Part shown: positions 14,037 to 26,890 of the stretch, one piece after another
Position numbering within the stretch: the stretch's first letter is position 1
How the letters are laid out: every line of letters starts with the position of its first letter
Assembly (NCBI GenBank): GCA_022747635.1
Contig: JAKTNV010000674.1
Coordinates: 19,550 to 83,549 of the forward strand
Source of the DNA: Hetaerina americana
Lineage: Eukaryota; Arthropoda; Insecta; Odonata; Calopterygidae
Direction: 5' to 3'
DNA length: 64,000 nucleotides
Translations under genes and position numbers: made by a program
The notes under the pieces: model-generated
What the model was told of the DNA's origin: nothing
Seen by the model: the letters and a program-made list of their open reading frames with translations, nothing else
Database searches by the model: none

Positions 14037-15306
14037 TACATGGAAAGGTCTAGAAGTACTCGGCCTAACCTAGAGATGACGGTAGTTGTTTGTTCGCAAG
14101 TTCGAAATCTAGAAATCATATGTTTAAAGTTTGAAGACGCTACGTTGTTGAGTATTTGTTTGGCAGCCATCAATAATGAACGTTCACAGTGAATTTGTGA
14201 AAATGGAGAAAATTGGTCTTCGTTATGTGATAAAATATTTTTATTTGAGAGATCTCAGCCCAACCAATGTAAAGGCTAAACTGGATTCTACTCTGGGTGA
14301 GTCTGCTCCTTTGTTTACAATAGTAATATATTGGGCAGTAGAGTTTAAACGAGGCCGCACGAACTATCAAGACGAGTATCGCATTGGTCGACCAAATAAG
14401 GTGATGACTCCAGAAACGGTGGAGAAAATCCACCAAGTTATCCTACATGATTGTTGACTGAAATTGCACGAGCTAGCAGACGTAGTAGGCATTACAAAAG
14501 GTGCGGTATATCGCCTATTAACTGAAAATTTGTACATGAGAAAGGTGTGTGCAAGATGGGTGCCGCGTTTGCTCACACTAGAGCAAAACCGGGGCCGTGA
14601 AGATGTTTTAATTGAATGTTAAGCAAAGTTTCACAGCAATAAAGCACAATTTTTGCGCCGTTTCATAACCATGGATGAAACATGGGTCCATTACTTTACA
14701 CCCGAGACAAAAGAACAATAAAAACAAGGGATTCAAAGAAGGCGAAGACCGTTTCATCTACAGGCAAGGTCATGGCGTCGGTTTTTTTTTTTGGGATGCG
14801 CGGGGACATATATAATTTATTGACTATCTTGAAAAAGGAAAACTATCAACGGTGAACATTATGCAAACTTATTGCAACGTTTAAGTGCAGAAATCAAGCA
14901 AAAGCGGCCGCATTTGGCTAAGAATAAAGTGTTATTTCATCAAGATAATGTACTAGCTCACAAATCCGTTATTGCAATGACCAAAATTCATGAATTTCGG
15001 TTTAAACTGCTACTTCATGCACCCTTTTCACCAGATTTATCCCACTCGGATTATTTTCTGTTCGCAAACTTGAAAAAATGGCTCGGTGGTCAAAGATTTT
15101 CCAACCGTGAAGACGTGATGTCGGCAGTAAATGGCCATTTTGAGTAGCAGGACAGTTCTCATTATAAAAAGGGTATTGAACTTATTATACATCGCTGGGA
15201 AAATTGTATAGAGAGTAGAGGAGATTATGTTGAAAAATAAATACATTTTTTTCAAAATTTTTGGGTTTTCTTTTTTGGGTCAGGTACTTCTAGGATTACC
15301 CTTGTA
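14037..15306 (+). mobile_element. Full-length mariner element (DD34D), inactive
   Basis: A complete mariner-type DNA transposon of 1,270 bp including flanking TA dinucleotides, the expected target duplication. The ends are imperfect inverted repeats: the left end after TA at 14037 and the reverse complement of the right end before TA at 15305 share CTAGAAGTAC and similar flanks. Between them lies a decayed transposase frame (14176-15240). The size is normal for a complete mariner. The imperfect ends and multiple stops suggest an old copy. Confidence 0.85.
14176..15240 (+). pseudogene. Mariner transposase pseudogene
   Basis: It once encoded a mariner transposase that cuts and rejoins the element ends. 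The N-terminal DNA-binding half begins at the ATG at 14176. A premature TGA ends that frame at 14457, with further in-frame stops after IEC and after ETKEQ, and at least one frameshift near 14750-14870. The catalytic region is still readable: MDETW near 14671 supplies the first Asp, FHQDN near 14937 the second, and SHSDYF near 15045 the third. I count 34 residues between the second and third Asp, which is the DD34D signature of mariner. The C-terminus ends in GDYVEK at 15240, after one more in-frame stop following NGHFE at 15147. All catalytic residues remain, but the frame is broken in several places, so no active enzyme is expected. Confidence 0.85.
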
Positions 15307-15599
15307 TGACCCACAAGAAAGTGTACGAGAAGACGCTTGATGCGCCACTCATTTCGGCGTAGCTTTTTGGACAGGAAAGTGATTGATGGGGTTTCTTTTT
15401 TTTTCCTCTTGTACTGACTGCATATATGTATACATGTGTATTTGTGTATATTTACGTTTGCATAAATGCGTGTGTGTGTGCGTGTGTGTATGGGTTGCCT
15501 GGATCTAAGCTACCTTCCTCTACGTCAATATCCTACCTTATGGGCCTAAGATTTTTACTATACAGGAAATGAAAAAATAGTAAATTTTTGATTCCAAAG
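15307..15599. other. Non-coding stretch with a TG-rich tract
   Basis: No gene is seen. A TG/CG-rich simple repeat spans about 15464-15490, preceded by a degenerate TATATG/TGTGTA patch from about 15418. Confidence 0.6.
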
Positions 15600-15645
15600 A
15601 AAATTTATCACGATAAGACCCGGGTTTCGACTTTCAAAGTTTACA
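15600..15645 (-). repeat. Fragment of a Penelope-type 3' tail (single arm)
   Basis: The 15 bases at 15617-15631 (GACCCGGGTTTCGAC) are identical to 50362-50376 in the left arm of foldback element A. On the minus strand this reads GTCGAAACCCGGGTC, the GAAA plus palindromic helix III plus UC segment of the hammerhead-like core. The upstream CTGANGA box is not recognisable here, so this is a decayed single-arm copy. A 15-base identity alone is modest evidence; the matching core context raises it. Confidence 0.45.
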
Positions 15646-15719
15646 ATTTTTAATTTACAATTTTTTAATTTCCAATATGAATCAATCCCATGAAGTTACG
15701 CCGTAAACAATCAACTTTA

Positions 15720-17370
15720 CCATACTAACTCCACCATTTAAGTTCTTCTATACATTCTATTCCATCTCCTTTGGATCTTTTATGTGTCAACTATTATCTT
15801 ACCCGACTTATATCTAACTGTTAGTACAGACCTTTCATTCTCCCTTCCCAAAAGTAATCGTATAGCACATGAATTTCACTTTTCCTCTGCAAACTTTTCA
15901 TATCCTAACACTGCGTCTTCCACCATGCTTTTTTGCTTTATATGTTGCTCACCTCAATTTATTATTTAACTGTTTGTACTTCATTTTGCCTAGCTCTGTG
16001 CTTACATTCTTCCATTTTCTCCACCCATCCTTTGCAATCATCTCATCCGTGATCCACGATTTCCTAGTCCTTTTCGCGTTAACGGTTCCAATAGTGTCTT
16101 TTGCGGCTTTCGATAACCCTTTCTTGATACTTTCCCATTTTTCTTCCATAGTACTCAGCTCTTTAACATCATTCATAATTTTCTCTACAGCCTGCTGATA
16201 CTCTTTCCTTTTTAATCCATTTAATGCTGCTACATTTCATATTCTTACCCGCCGCTCCTGCCTTAACGTTATGAAACGGGCGCCACACTTCATAACAACT
16301 AAATTAAGGTCTGAGCCCGGATCCGCTCACAGGAAGCTGTACCAATCAATCAAGACGATCCTAAAACTATACTTAACTAGTTTATAGTCTAATTGATACC
16401 TTTTTCAGTCACCTGGCATTTTCCATGTATACCTGCGTCTTTTGTGGTGTCTAAACCAAGTGTTGGTGATGACTAATCCCTGTCTCCTGCAGAACTTACT
16501 TGCTATCTTCCCGCGGTCATTCCTTGTAACGAAACTCTATTCCTTCACCTCATCACCATCTTTTCCTTCGCCTACCGTCGCATTGCAATCTCCCATCACA
16601 ATAAAAAGTTTCCCTGCGGGAACACGTGATTATGTCCTCTAACTTATCGTATATTGTATCGACTTCTTCCTCCTTATGACTGCTCGGTGGCATGCATACC
16701 TGAACAATGACCAAGTTCGTCGGTTCTGCTTTTATCTCTACTTGTAATATTCTATCCGTTGCTTGTTCTATGCTGAGTACGCTTCTTCCTACCCCTTTAT
16801 TCAATGTTATGGCAACTCCTCGTTGGCTCTCGTCCCCACCGCTGTATATTTTTCTATAATTACCACTCCAGTAATCCCCGCTACCCTTCCATCTCACCTC
16901 GCATAGACCTAAAATATCTATATTCCCTACTTCCAATTCTCACTTAATATGCTCTAGATTTCCTGTTCTCAAAATTTGCCTGACATTCTAAGTTCCTATT
17001 CCAACTAAATTGATGTTCTTCCTCTGCGTCTTCTATCCTGCTGCTGTCATTTTTCTTTTGCAAGGGTTTCGTGGGATAACGACCGCGGAAGCCTTGTCTC
17101 CCCCGCTGCCGGGAACAATGCACGGCCGATTAGACCGAGTCCCATAGTTGCCAGAACTCAAAATCTCTGTATTGTCCATTTCAATATTCTTGGGAATGAT
17201 AATTGAGGTGGTTTCCCGTTGCCTTCCTCAATAGTATTTTTAACGTGACACCATCACTCAATGGCCGCCCCACTGGGGTCAGACGCCATTGTAGCCGCCT
17301 CAGTGAGGAATAGACGCTGCGTGGACTAACTTTCGTCTAGCTCCTAACCTCCGACCTATCTGGCATGGGT
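15720..17370 (-). pseudogene. RTE-like retrotransposon remnant: endonuclease and pre-RT region
   Basis: A decayed RTE/BovB-like non-LTR element on the minus strand. From about 17350 downwards there is a GC-richer leader, then pieces of an apurinic-type endonuclease. VGIGT and NVRQILRTGNLE are followed by the open frame 16553-16936, with GLCEVRW (the glutamate of the active site) and YSGGDESQRGVAI. In a shifted frame comes VMGDCNATVGEGKDGDE, the Asp/Asn motif with GDFN altered to GDCN. Then come GLVITNTWF, YTWKMPGD and LVVMKCG near 16280-16480. The pre-RT linker follows at 15949-16176 (WITDEMI, KYKQLNNKLR) and fades out near AKKAWWK at about 15900. Stops and frameshifts are frequent. The RT motifs are missing, so the copy is also truncated at its 3' side. 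Confidence 0.8.
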
Positions 17371-17517
17371 GACCCTACCAGGAGCAATTATTATTATTTG
17401 TCCCTCCAGCTTAGCTCTAGGGGTCTTTGGAACGCACAAGCCCTTCCACCACGTCAAGGTTGCAGTTCATGGGAGGAATACATACATATATTTATCTATT
17501 TATTCATTTATTAATGT

Positions 17518-17537
17518 TTATATATATATATATATAT
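17518..17537. repeat. Short (TA)n tract
   Basis: About 20 bp of alternating TA inside an AT-rich patch, just upstream of ordinary unique sequence. Confidence 0.85.
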
Positions 17538-17539
17538 GC

Positions 17540-18571
17540 GTATTCAACCGCACTAAACCGCGGAAGTTACTAAGAGTAATCCGACCAACAGCTTGCTCGC
17601 ATTATTTTTCGTGCGCCCTATTTTCGCCGTGTCATATCTCGTCAGCGGTTAATCCGAAAAAGGGAATCCCAGTGGAGGCCAATCTTAAGTCAATGAGATT
17701 GTGTTCATGCATTAATTAACGCTACGATGTATTCCCTACCTCTGAGCCTCTCTTCCTTCCCTCCTCATATATGAATAACGTTAGATGGGTTAAATCCGTA
17801 TTTCGGCGCTCATTCTATCCCGTTAAAGTGAAGGGGATAGTAGGAATAGGAAGGAATCTCAGTTCTTTCAATTATAAATTCAGTGTTGATTACAACGTTT
17901 TCGGGTGGTATGCTGCCTCTCAAAAGCTATGTAGCGTAAATCCGTTGAGAACAACAACAGCATATGAAGTTGCTTTTAAGACGTTAGTTAATTAAATGAG
18001 AAAATCTATTAAAAATGCCCGAAAAAAAACTGGGATTCAACGAGGATTATCATGTATGTAGTATAGCATGGTAAATTATAGTCTAGTATTAGTATCAGTA
18101 CCATAGTATACTTAAATACATTACTCTTATCATTTTCAGACCATCTTTTCAGGATCATTATGATGCGTATATGCAAATTACTACTTTCATGTTACTATGA
18201 TATTGATTCTTTTTTATTGCATATTTATATTTCTTTGATAACAGAACTTAAATCCTTTTTTTTCTCTTTCTGGTCGAGGCGTTTTTTCTAATTTTATTGG
18301 AGAAATCTTTCAATGCGATTGATTAGTTCATTAATAAAACCTCAACTCCAGACATTTTTACGGTAATTTTACTACCTAAAAATGTCTAAATAGTTTAACT
18401 TAGGTTAAGGCTGTTTTTAATCGAGTAAAACCTTATCTGGAAATTTTTAAAATATATTTTAAATAAATATTTATCAATTTTGCACACTTTTTGCATCTAA
18501 GTGTGTATATTTAGAAGAGAATTACATTTTCGAACAGGTGAATTGTCTTATTTTACAATAGGAACAGTTAA
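17540..18571. other. AT-rich non-coding stretch
   Basis: No recognisable coding or RNA feature. Short open frames of at most about 74 codons show no known motif. Confidence 0.5.
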
Positions 18572-18573
18572 TA

Positions 18574-19326
18574 CGAGGGTCATCCGGAAAGTAGTACCCG
18601 TTCGTGAAATAAAGACACAAAAGTAAATATTAACAAACATAAAAAATTTTATTTGAAAGAGGATACTTTAAACTACTTCTCAACATAATCTCCAAGCAAA
18701 TTAAGGCATTTGTCATAACGTGTGACAAGTTTCTGTATTCCTGCTGCATAGTCCTTCGCCGCCAGCTCATTGAGATACGCGAGGGACCCATCTTGCACAA
18801 ATTTTTGCATAATGCAGATGGTGTTTAACAATTTCATGAACAATTGTTCGAGAAACATTGGGAAAATGCTCACAGATGTCATCAATTGTGACGCGCCGAT
18901 CGTTCCTCACGAATTCGTCAACTGAGCTCACCAGTTGGTCTGTAATGACAGACGGTCTCTCCGAACGCTCATCGTCGTGTGTGTTCCCCCTCCCCATGTT
19001 GAAGTTGCGACACCACCGCCGAACAGACGACTCGTCCATTACATTGTCTCCATACACCTCCTTTAATTGGCGATGAATATCACATGGGCGAACGTTTCTT
19101 GCATTGAGGAATTTAATCACTGCCCTCACTTCACAACTGGCGGCGTTCTCAATTTTTTTAAACATTGTAAACAATCACAGAAACAACACAGGCAATGCTA
19201 GCGTCACGCAACTTGGCTCAGAGAAGGCAGACAAGCCACTGAAGCTATCTGACCTCGTCCAGCGGCTACTCGCGTCGTCAGCACTTCATGCGGCACGAAC
19301 GGGTACTACTTTCCGGATGACCCTCG
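18574..19326 (-). mobile_element. Internally deleted mariner with perfect 33-bp terminal inverted repeats
   Basis: A 753-bp non-autonomous mariner. The left end (18574-18606) and the reverse complement of the right end (19294-19326) are identical over 33 bp, starting CGAGGGTCATCC. The element is flanked on both sides by TA, the mariner target duplication (18572-18573 and 19327-19328). Inside, on the minus strand, lie the start and the end of a transposase gene with the catalytic middle removed. A complete mariner is about 1.28 kb, so roughly half a kilobase is missing. Identical ends suggest a fairly recent insertion that an active transposase elsewhere could still recognise. Confidence 0.92.
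18673..19174 (-). pseudogene. Mariner transposase with the catalytic core deleted
   Basis: The 5' part, beginning MFTMFKK near 19165, encodes the paired helix-turn-helix DNA-binding region (about 130 residues), including VRRWCRNFNMGR, a second helical unit VTIDDICEHFPNVSRTIV and the linker KICARWVPR. Immediately after WVPR the frame runs out (stop at 18767). In a shifted frame the extreme C-terminus follows: YLNELAAKDYAAGIQKL, then YDKCLNLLGDYVEK with a stop at 18673. All three catalytic aspartates are absent. If translated, the product would be a DNA-binding domain of about 135 residues without cutting activity. Whether it is expressed is unknown. Confidence 0.85.
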
Positions 19327-19329
19327 TAA

Positions 19330-20389
19330 TTTTCAAAATAATATGCATATCAGCATTTTAAATCGTCAATTATTATGATTATGACTTACTCGTTTACTTT
19401 CAATCATATATTGAAGCAGAATTAAAAGATAAATAAATTGTACACTTTGAAACTGTTTTTGGACGATCCCGCCCATTGTCTTGAGCTATAATTAACTGTT
19501 ACAAAATATATTACCCTCTCACAAAGGGTGAGTTTTGCTGTTCCCTGCAAAACTACAAAACACACCACTCAGGAAATGGAATCCATGCCATGAATTCCAT
19601 TTGCTGCTTTTGAAAAGATCCCAAAACTCACCTGACATAAAGTATGTTGAAACACTCTTGTCATTAAGGTAAGAATTAAAGTGACGCATGTGTTCGCTAA
19701 TAAAATCAAAATTTAATAAGAATATTCGATATCAGACAGCTATATTTCTGTCACTTCCTCTGAATGGCACGGGCAGAGAGTGAGAGGAGTCAGTAAGTAG
19801 TACATAGGTTCCTGACATTTTTAAATATATTCAAATGCTCATTTTTTGAAATCGCGAACATTGCTAAGAAATGAATTTTTAAGTTAAACTCAGAACTTAT
19901 ATAGATATAGTTATTTGTCATTGTGTAAGATTGTGAGTTGTGCTTTTCATAAAAAATTCATGACATTAGGACAATTAGCCCCAGATTAACGTATGCCAAA
20001 ATCATCTTAACCCATTGAAAAATTAACACCTCAATGCCCATTTCAAAGTAAAATTTCGGTCATTTAAATGTATGGCTATCTAAATCTTTTAGCAGTTTAG
20101 ACTCCTCCTTTAAATTTGCATTTCAGGGTGAAATCATAGGGATACGGCGATAGAATGGAATCCGTAGTTGGTACTTAAAATAGGGTACAAAAGTTTTTGA
20201 AAGAGAAATAAACATCAGGCCAATTAATATGTTCACACAGAAAATGAGAATGAACCCTACTGCGATCAAAATCTCCTTTGCTTTAAATTGTGAATAAGGC
20301 CCGCAATAATAAATGGTGAATACTTACCATCCTATTCGGCAGCTCGGAGTGTTTGACTTATCAAAGCGCCCAATATACCGATCATGCAG
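19330..20389. other. Non-coding stretch
   Basis: AT-rich sequence without recognised features, apart from a small inverted repeat around 19578-19604 (ATGGAATCCAT and ATGAATTCCAT). Confidence 0.45.
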
Positions 20390-20610
20390 TGGTGCGCGTC
20401 CGTCGTATAAGCCTTCGCGTCGTTCCCAACTCGCCTCTCACTAGAACTCCCCCGGCAATCTTACCCGTCAAATTTCTCCGAAAACCTACCACCCCGGCGT
20501 CGACTCCCCCCCTCAACCGAGGGAAGTGAATGCTCTCTCTAAGCCACAAGAATATTCAGTCACCGGCAGTCATTGGGCTAGCAAGGTGAGGTCTGAAACG
20601 GTCCAGTGTT
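20390..20610 (+). promoter_or_regulatory. CpG-rich island with a possible splice donor
   Basis: From about 20394 to 20520 CG dinucleotides are frequent (GCGCGTCCGTCG, TTCGCGTCGTTC, CCCCGGCGTCGAC), against a background where CG is rare. Downstream, ATTCAGTCA contains TCAGTC, which matches the arthropod initiator consensus. About 25 bp later CAAGGTGAGG matches a 5' splice site. Together this could be a promoter with a short non-coding first exon on the plus strand. None of the three signals is decisive alone. Confidence 0.3.
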
Positions 20611-23600
20611 TTGATTCCTAAGTTTTTTGCCGCAAACGATTCCGGGAAATACCAAAAATGCTTATCCAACTACTTGAAATTGTACCAATCCTCCTTTTTG
20701 CTCAGAGTTCCAATGAAATTCCTGTTTCTCATGCGTTTTATCTTGCAGCCCAATAGTGGTTAAGATAATATTTAATTACGATCGCTTTCCGCGTATTTCC
20801 AAAGAAATTTCTTGTCCAGGGCAAACCAGATCATTATTTTTGTTCTATGAAGGCAACTCAAACTTAAATATTGCAAAATAAATGTGTAAATATTATGGCT
20901 ACGATAAAAAAACCCTCAATATTTAGGTTTCAAATTTAAATGACTACGCACGCCACATTTAATAGAAGGTCAGTCTTCATTTCTCAAATAATCTGAAAAT
21001 AATTTAAATACATTTTAAGTGAAATTTTAAAATCTTAGTAATAAAAACTATATCAACTGAGTAGTGCATGAATGTCAATTATTCATTTTACATTTTTATG
21101 AAATCAAATTTTAAAAGTATGAATTTTCTCACAAGGTGGTTTTTTATGGCGCAGAGTAATTGCAGCAACTGTTGGAGCACAGAGGAAACATTTAAAAATA
21201 TTACTGACAGCAATGATGCCAATCGCTTATGTTTGGATGCTCTCGAAGAAGCAATTTCAAAATCAATGAATAAAGACCGTACGCAAAAAGGGAAGACTAA
21301 TGACATTAAGAAAGCTAGGATATTGGATCCTTAGTAGAACTTCCAGCAGAAAACATTTATCAAATTAACTTATTCAAATTTGCATATCAATTTGAAATTG
21401 CTCTAAACGCGATTGTGTTTTATGAAACTCTTTAAATTTGCCTTCATCAAAAACCCCTCTACCACCGGGGATGACTGAAGAAAAAACTCATGCAATAATA
21501 TTAGGCTGAAAGTTCGAAGGAAGATGTTATTTTATCTTCGCCATTATTTAGGGAAATATGATTCCTTTTTCTGCCTTCCTAAAGGTCGCGAACCTGATAC
21601 ATTTACCTTCCCGTTAAAATTAATCACGCATTGACTGCAAGCATGAATTTGTTATAGATCACGTATAGTGTAGCCTGCAGGATACAAACGGAAATTATAT
21701 TTCAAAGCGGAAATCTTTTTATGCTATTTAAAAGAATATAATCAATATCCACGTTCTACAGGCACGGATAAGCGGAATTTGGAGGTTTTGGTGGCGAGGT
21801 GCATCATTGTATGGATTTACCCGCAAGCAAACACCCAGAACCTTATTGGAGTGGTCGCTTTAGAAATGTTCTTGATTCCGTTAGCAAATATTTAAAAAAA
21901 TGATTCAGGCACATCTAGACGTCAAATGTAGTTCATTTTAAATGTCAAAGGCAGGGAATGAAACTCCCTGAAAACTGGAAAGTCTACACTCCAGTTTTAT
22001 TTCAGCAGATTCCCCCTATTTACGATGCTGATGACAAATCTCGGCAAGCTAGCGAACAAATAGGACGTATGAGAGCTCTTCCCTTATTACTATGTGGCTC
22101 TTCATGTGTTTGATACCCACACAGTGTGATAAAATGCTCAGAAATCAGCATAAGTAGATCACACACAGATACCACAGTAAATCCATGCACTTTGGATGTA
22201 CCTCCGTTGGTGTGATTGATGCTGAAGCACTTATTGTCCGACAAACACGCTGGGCGTGTGCCTATGAAGCCCACGCAATCCGTGGAGGCGATACGGTAAT
22301 CTATAAAACCTCATCTTATCATCATTCTATCTGCTTATCAGATTCTTTCCTGTACATTATGTGATTTAGTTGATTGAACTGTATGAATTTTCCCCACCGC
22401 TCCTCTATCAAGATACTCTTCCTAAGATATGCTGATATAGAGGATATTTTTGAAGTGCGAAGAACAAAATAGAACCTAATCACATTTGATCAGGGCTGCA
22501 AGGGCTGTCTAAACCTTAAGATTCATGTCAACTCGTGCCTTATTGCAAATAACAAAAATAATCTGCTCTCGAGGTAAAGACCTTAAAAAAATCTCAAATC
22601 TTTGGATTAGAAATATAGCAATCCATGCTAGCCAAGAAAATGGCCTCAACCGGGTTATCATTTGAGGTTTATTAGATTTATAAAAATTTCAATTGGTTGA
22701 CCGTCAATGTCCATTCTGCCATTGCACATACTACGAGTATTTATCCCTCGCCAATCAAATATTGAAAATGGCAACCCTGCTACTTTTCATTACACTCTGT
22801 TTAACGTTACATCAGCTGTTCATAAACATGTTGAATGTTATATTTATTTTAAATCATTTAGCGTCGATAACCATTAGATACGTAATATTTTATTTTTATT
22901 TGGATCTTAGCTCAAAGAGTATGGCATCCAAGACTTCCTGCCATTCGTCATTTTTCAAAGACACGAAACAAAAAAAGAGAGGAAAAAAGAACTCGCCGTG
23001 CGTTGACCAGGACAAGATATTCAGTGATCTTCAATAAATTTGAAACTCTAAGAAACTTGGTTAATCAGTCAATGGAAATAGCAAAACGTCCACGCTCCTC
23101 GATACCAATTTATCCCCTCTCTAGACTGAATTACACCAAGTGGGATCAAACCAACCTGGGTCTTGCGAGGTAACAGAAACTTGTTCCAAATATGACGAAT
23201 TAAATTAACATTTTTCGGCATTCATGAACCTTGACCGATTTTCAATCCTGAAACTGGCAGTATTGGCCCCCTAAGACGTTTTCAAAATATTCATCTTTTT
23301 CAGTCTTTCTCCAATTGAACGGGATATGATATCTGCAATCTATTGCAAGAAAATGCAATCCCAGATTTTACCAAAATTATTTGAAATGTTTGATCTCTCA
23401 TTTATTAGTTCTGCCTTCATATCTGCCTGGAAATTAGAGAACCTGGGAAAATTCCATTTAATCCCATTAAAAATATAAAAAAATAAACCCTATTTTCTCA
23501 CCAACAGAAAATATAAATGCTATGTTACACATAAAAATGTCTTGAAAATAGTTTATTATCAGATAACTGAATATTTGCAATCTCACTACACCATACTGTG

Positions 23601-25940
23601 ACCATATTGATGAAGATTTAAAAAGGGATATGGAACGCAGACTGCTCTCTTCAGGGTTAAAGATGAGGTAGGTTTTACAAATGACAAAGCAATAGTCACT
23701 ATTCTAAATCTTCTCGTAAATCTTTTAAATCTAATTTTGTTTGATCAAAAAGCTCAATTTTTTTATAGATGCTAAGGGGCTGTAAATACACCAGATTGCA
23801 TATTATCCCCATGGTCTTCTGTAATCTCTCGGCATCGTTGCCTGGGCATTGAGCTGTGAGAAATAATTTTATTCTCATATTTTGCCCAGGCAAAGGCCTT
23901 GAGAATAAATCTATAAAATTCTCATAAAAATCTTTATTCCTCCTAGCATCCACATCAAACCAAGAAGTTCTCGAGGAGAAGTTAATACTCATCAAGAACG
24001 AGCGTAGAGATAATGAGATATCAAAGGTTTTTGTTCTTCTACCTTCGGAAAACGCTCACCAACATCCTTCTTAAGCATACAAATAGAACTAGAGGACATA
24101 ATTAAATCCTCAAAGAAGTCCTCTCCTTCAAAGTATTAATAGACTTATTCATGGGCTTAAACTTGAGAATATAAAAAGAACGGCATATAATGAACATTGA
24201 TGAAAATATTGCTTGTATGTGAGAACTCTTCAGAGTTATCACAGAGGCTGTATCAAATCGAAAACATTAAATCCCACGATAAATTTCATATGATCAAATT
24301 AAATTACTGATATTCTTTAAAGCTATTTCAGCATGGAGTAACTTCTTTCACGGATTATATTGTACGAAATAGTAATGCAAAAATCTTTCTAATATTTTTC
24401 GTGGTGATCTATATTTTGTTAATAACCGATCAACAAAACCAAATCAAATTTTTATTTAAACTCATGCAAAATATTTCATTTACCAAGTGAAATACTAAAC
24501 AAGTTAGTAAGTCTTCCCGTAAAGCGAGCAAATTTTTCAGGCTCCTCCAGCTGTTTTAACATGGCCATATGTATTCTTTGACTTTGAAAGTTATTATTCA
24601 CTCCATGTCCGTTGGTTTCCATGGAAACGGAGAAAAGTAAACCCTTTTTACATATTGTTTGAGAGAAACATTTTAATTCGCAGACTGGCACAGGTTTTTA
24701 GCCGCTTACATAGGGCACCACCATATTTCCGCGTGAATCCAAGCAATCGTTACCGGAACGACACAACCTCCAAATACTCAGTGTGTCGAAGTCTTGCGAT
24801 GAACGGTTACCTTGTTCACTACCTTCCGAATTAAGGTACATCATGCCCATGAATTCCTCTTCTGCGATCCTGATCAGAACTCTCCAGAACAACATTGTGC
24901 ACGCGCCTGGGAGGGGAAGACCGCATCGATAAGCGTGACACACAATGCGCCCGTTTAAATGGAAGTCACTTCCCGTAAACTCCGCCTTTCGAGGTGCAAA
25001 ACACTATTCAGGATGCGGTTTTGTCGCAAATACTGCTTTTAGGTTCTCCCATAGGAGGAAACATGTCTTGAGTATAACAGTAGATTCACTTAGATGTATG
25101 TAATCCTCAGTAGTTCACGTCACTTCGGTCTGTTTTCATGGCGACGGGGGCTGATTAAACATGCACAATGTTAATGAATTTCCACAAGGTTGAGCCAGAA
25201 ACAATTGAATATGCACAATGTTATTAGCAATGTAGTGTTTAGAGAAATCCTTAAGAGCTCTAAAATGTGGTGGTGAATGGAAGATATTACATACTGACCG
25301 TCCTAATGATCAATTGTTAGATTTAATGTGGAGTTGGAATCGCAATCACGAGGAAGATGGAAATATGAATTGAGTGGAAAGTGTATGCTGGAAAGTTAAC
25401 TTCAATGTATGCCCAATGAGAAGATGATATGACAATATTTATGAATAGGATATGATTTCCATAATTACCAAGAATAGGATATGATTTTCTTCGTACTTTA
25501 AATGTAAACCTTGTATTTTTTCCAGTCATTGCCAATGTCTAGCAGACTTTATTATGAATACACTAGAGAAGATTTTCAGAAGATAGCATATCATTCACAG
25601 CATTTACAAATTGTTAAAATGGAAGATTATTTCAATAAATGGTCAATTAATACAACAAACAATCCTATCTCATTAGCATAATTTCCATGCAATTATGGCC
25701 CATTCTTAATTAAAATTAAGTCACGATTTCTAGAATTAAAACCTCGCTCTGTACAGGCCAATAGGCCGTGTGTATCACTTTTATAAATGACTCTAAAATG
25801 TGTAAGCTTACCCGAGCGTATCAATACGGTTTTCAAAATAAATTATCCTGCGGAATGTGAAACTCGTGCATTCGTTGGCTTCTCTCTTACCTTACCATAT
25901 GAATCTCCCATAGCCCCTTGCACTGAATGCCAGCAGGCTA
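20611..25940. other. AT-rich stretch, no recognised genes
   Basis: Open frames here reach about 115 codons. The one at 23699-23995 on the minus strand has a protein-like composition (WFDVDARRNKDF, PGQNMRIKLFL) but starts at a TTG and shows no motif I know; it could be an exon or an old element. Frames at 22020-22274 and 24476-24943 on the minus strand are likewise unassigned. Confidence 0.4.
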
Positions 25941-25959
25941 CGGACCAGTGACGGTTTAA

Positions 25960-26290
25960 CACAAGCCCTTCCTCGCCGCTAAGTGTAGGCCTCGATCCAC
26001 CATTGTTGCACGCGGTCAGCCATGATTGATTAGGGATGACGGCGTGCGCTGACGTCGTCGCCTCAGTGATGATGCAAGGAAGACCCTTTCTAGGCGGTCG
26101 GAGATCGAACAGCTTGGGGGCGAGAGGTCGGCAGCCGGACTCTCCGAAAAACCGCGCGCTCCGTCCGTTTGGGAGGCGCCAGCGACCCTTGCCTCAAATC
26201 GCCGCTCGGGCGGATTCCAGTCATCGGGTGACGCCCCGAGCAAGGGGTGATGGAATGCCTGCCGAGGTCACGTCACTTTCGATCGAGTGG
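25960..26290. promoter_or_regulatory. Strong CpG island, candidate promoter
   Basis: Roughly 26036-26245 holds nearly thirty CG dinucleotides in about 210 bp, including GTGCGCTGACGTCGTCGCC, ACCGCGCGCTCCG and CGCCGCTCGGGCGG. It is by far the densest CpG patch in the window. GCTGACGTC contains a CRE-like TGACGT site. Open frames exist on both strands (116 and 75 codons) but have no recognisable domain, so I treat them as by-products of the composition. A promoter or first exon is plausible, and its direction is not clear. Confidence 0.4.
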
Positions 26291-26890
26291 ATACATTTAT
26301 GCACCCTATTCAGTTCTGGCACGAGTCCCAATCAATCAGTCACCCATATCACACGATTAATCATCCCTCGGTCCGCCTTCCGTTGATATCTTGTTACTGG
26401 TTTATCTTTTACCCGTAAATCTCATCCTCCATTTTAATTGTATGACAACTTGGGCAATATATTTAAAAGTCATACTTATACTACTGTATTAAAGGCAATT
26501 AAATTCGAAAACATTGATTCAAGTTTATTCATCGGTTACTATTGCTTTTCCGTAATGCTGCAGAGATTTCACGCATATTTAGGTACTTAAGACTCAGTTT
26601 GCTGTTTATGACAAATGTAAAATAATCATATTTAAGTTACTTTAATCTAAAAAAATCATTCTTTGATTCTATATTAATTTTTTTCAGGAAAAGATACATT
26701 TTTATATAAATACTACAAAAAACAACACTGGATTCTTGTCAAGATGTTGCTCCTTGTTCATGCAAATGTGATTATCCCCCTAAAAGTACACTAATAAATT
26801 TACCTCTGGCTAAACTGGCAGATACTATACGTTTAAATTAGATGTTCCTTCATTGATTTAAGTTTGTCACAAATCCCAATTTTTTCAAAG

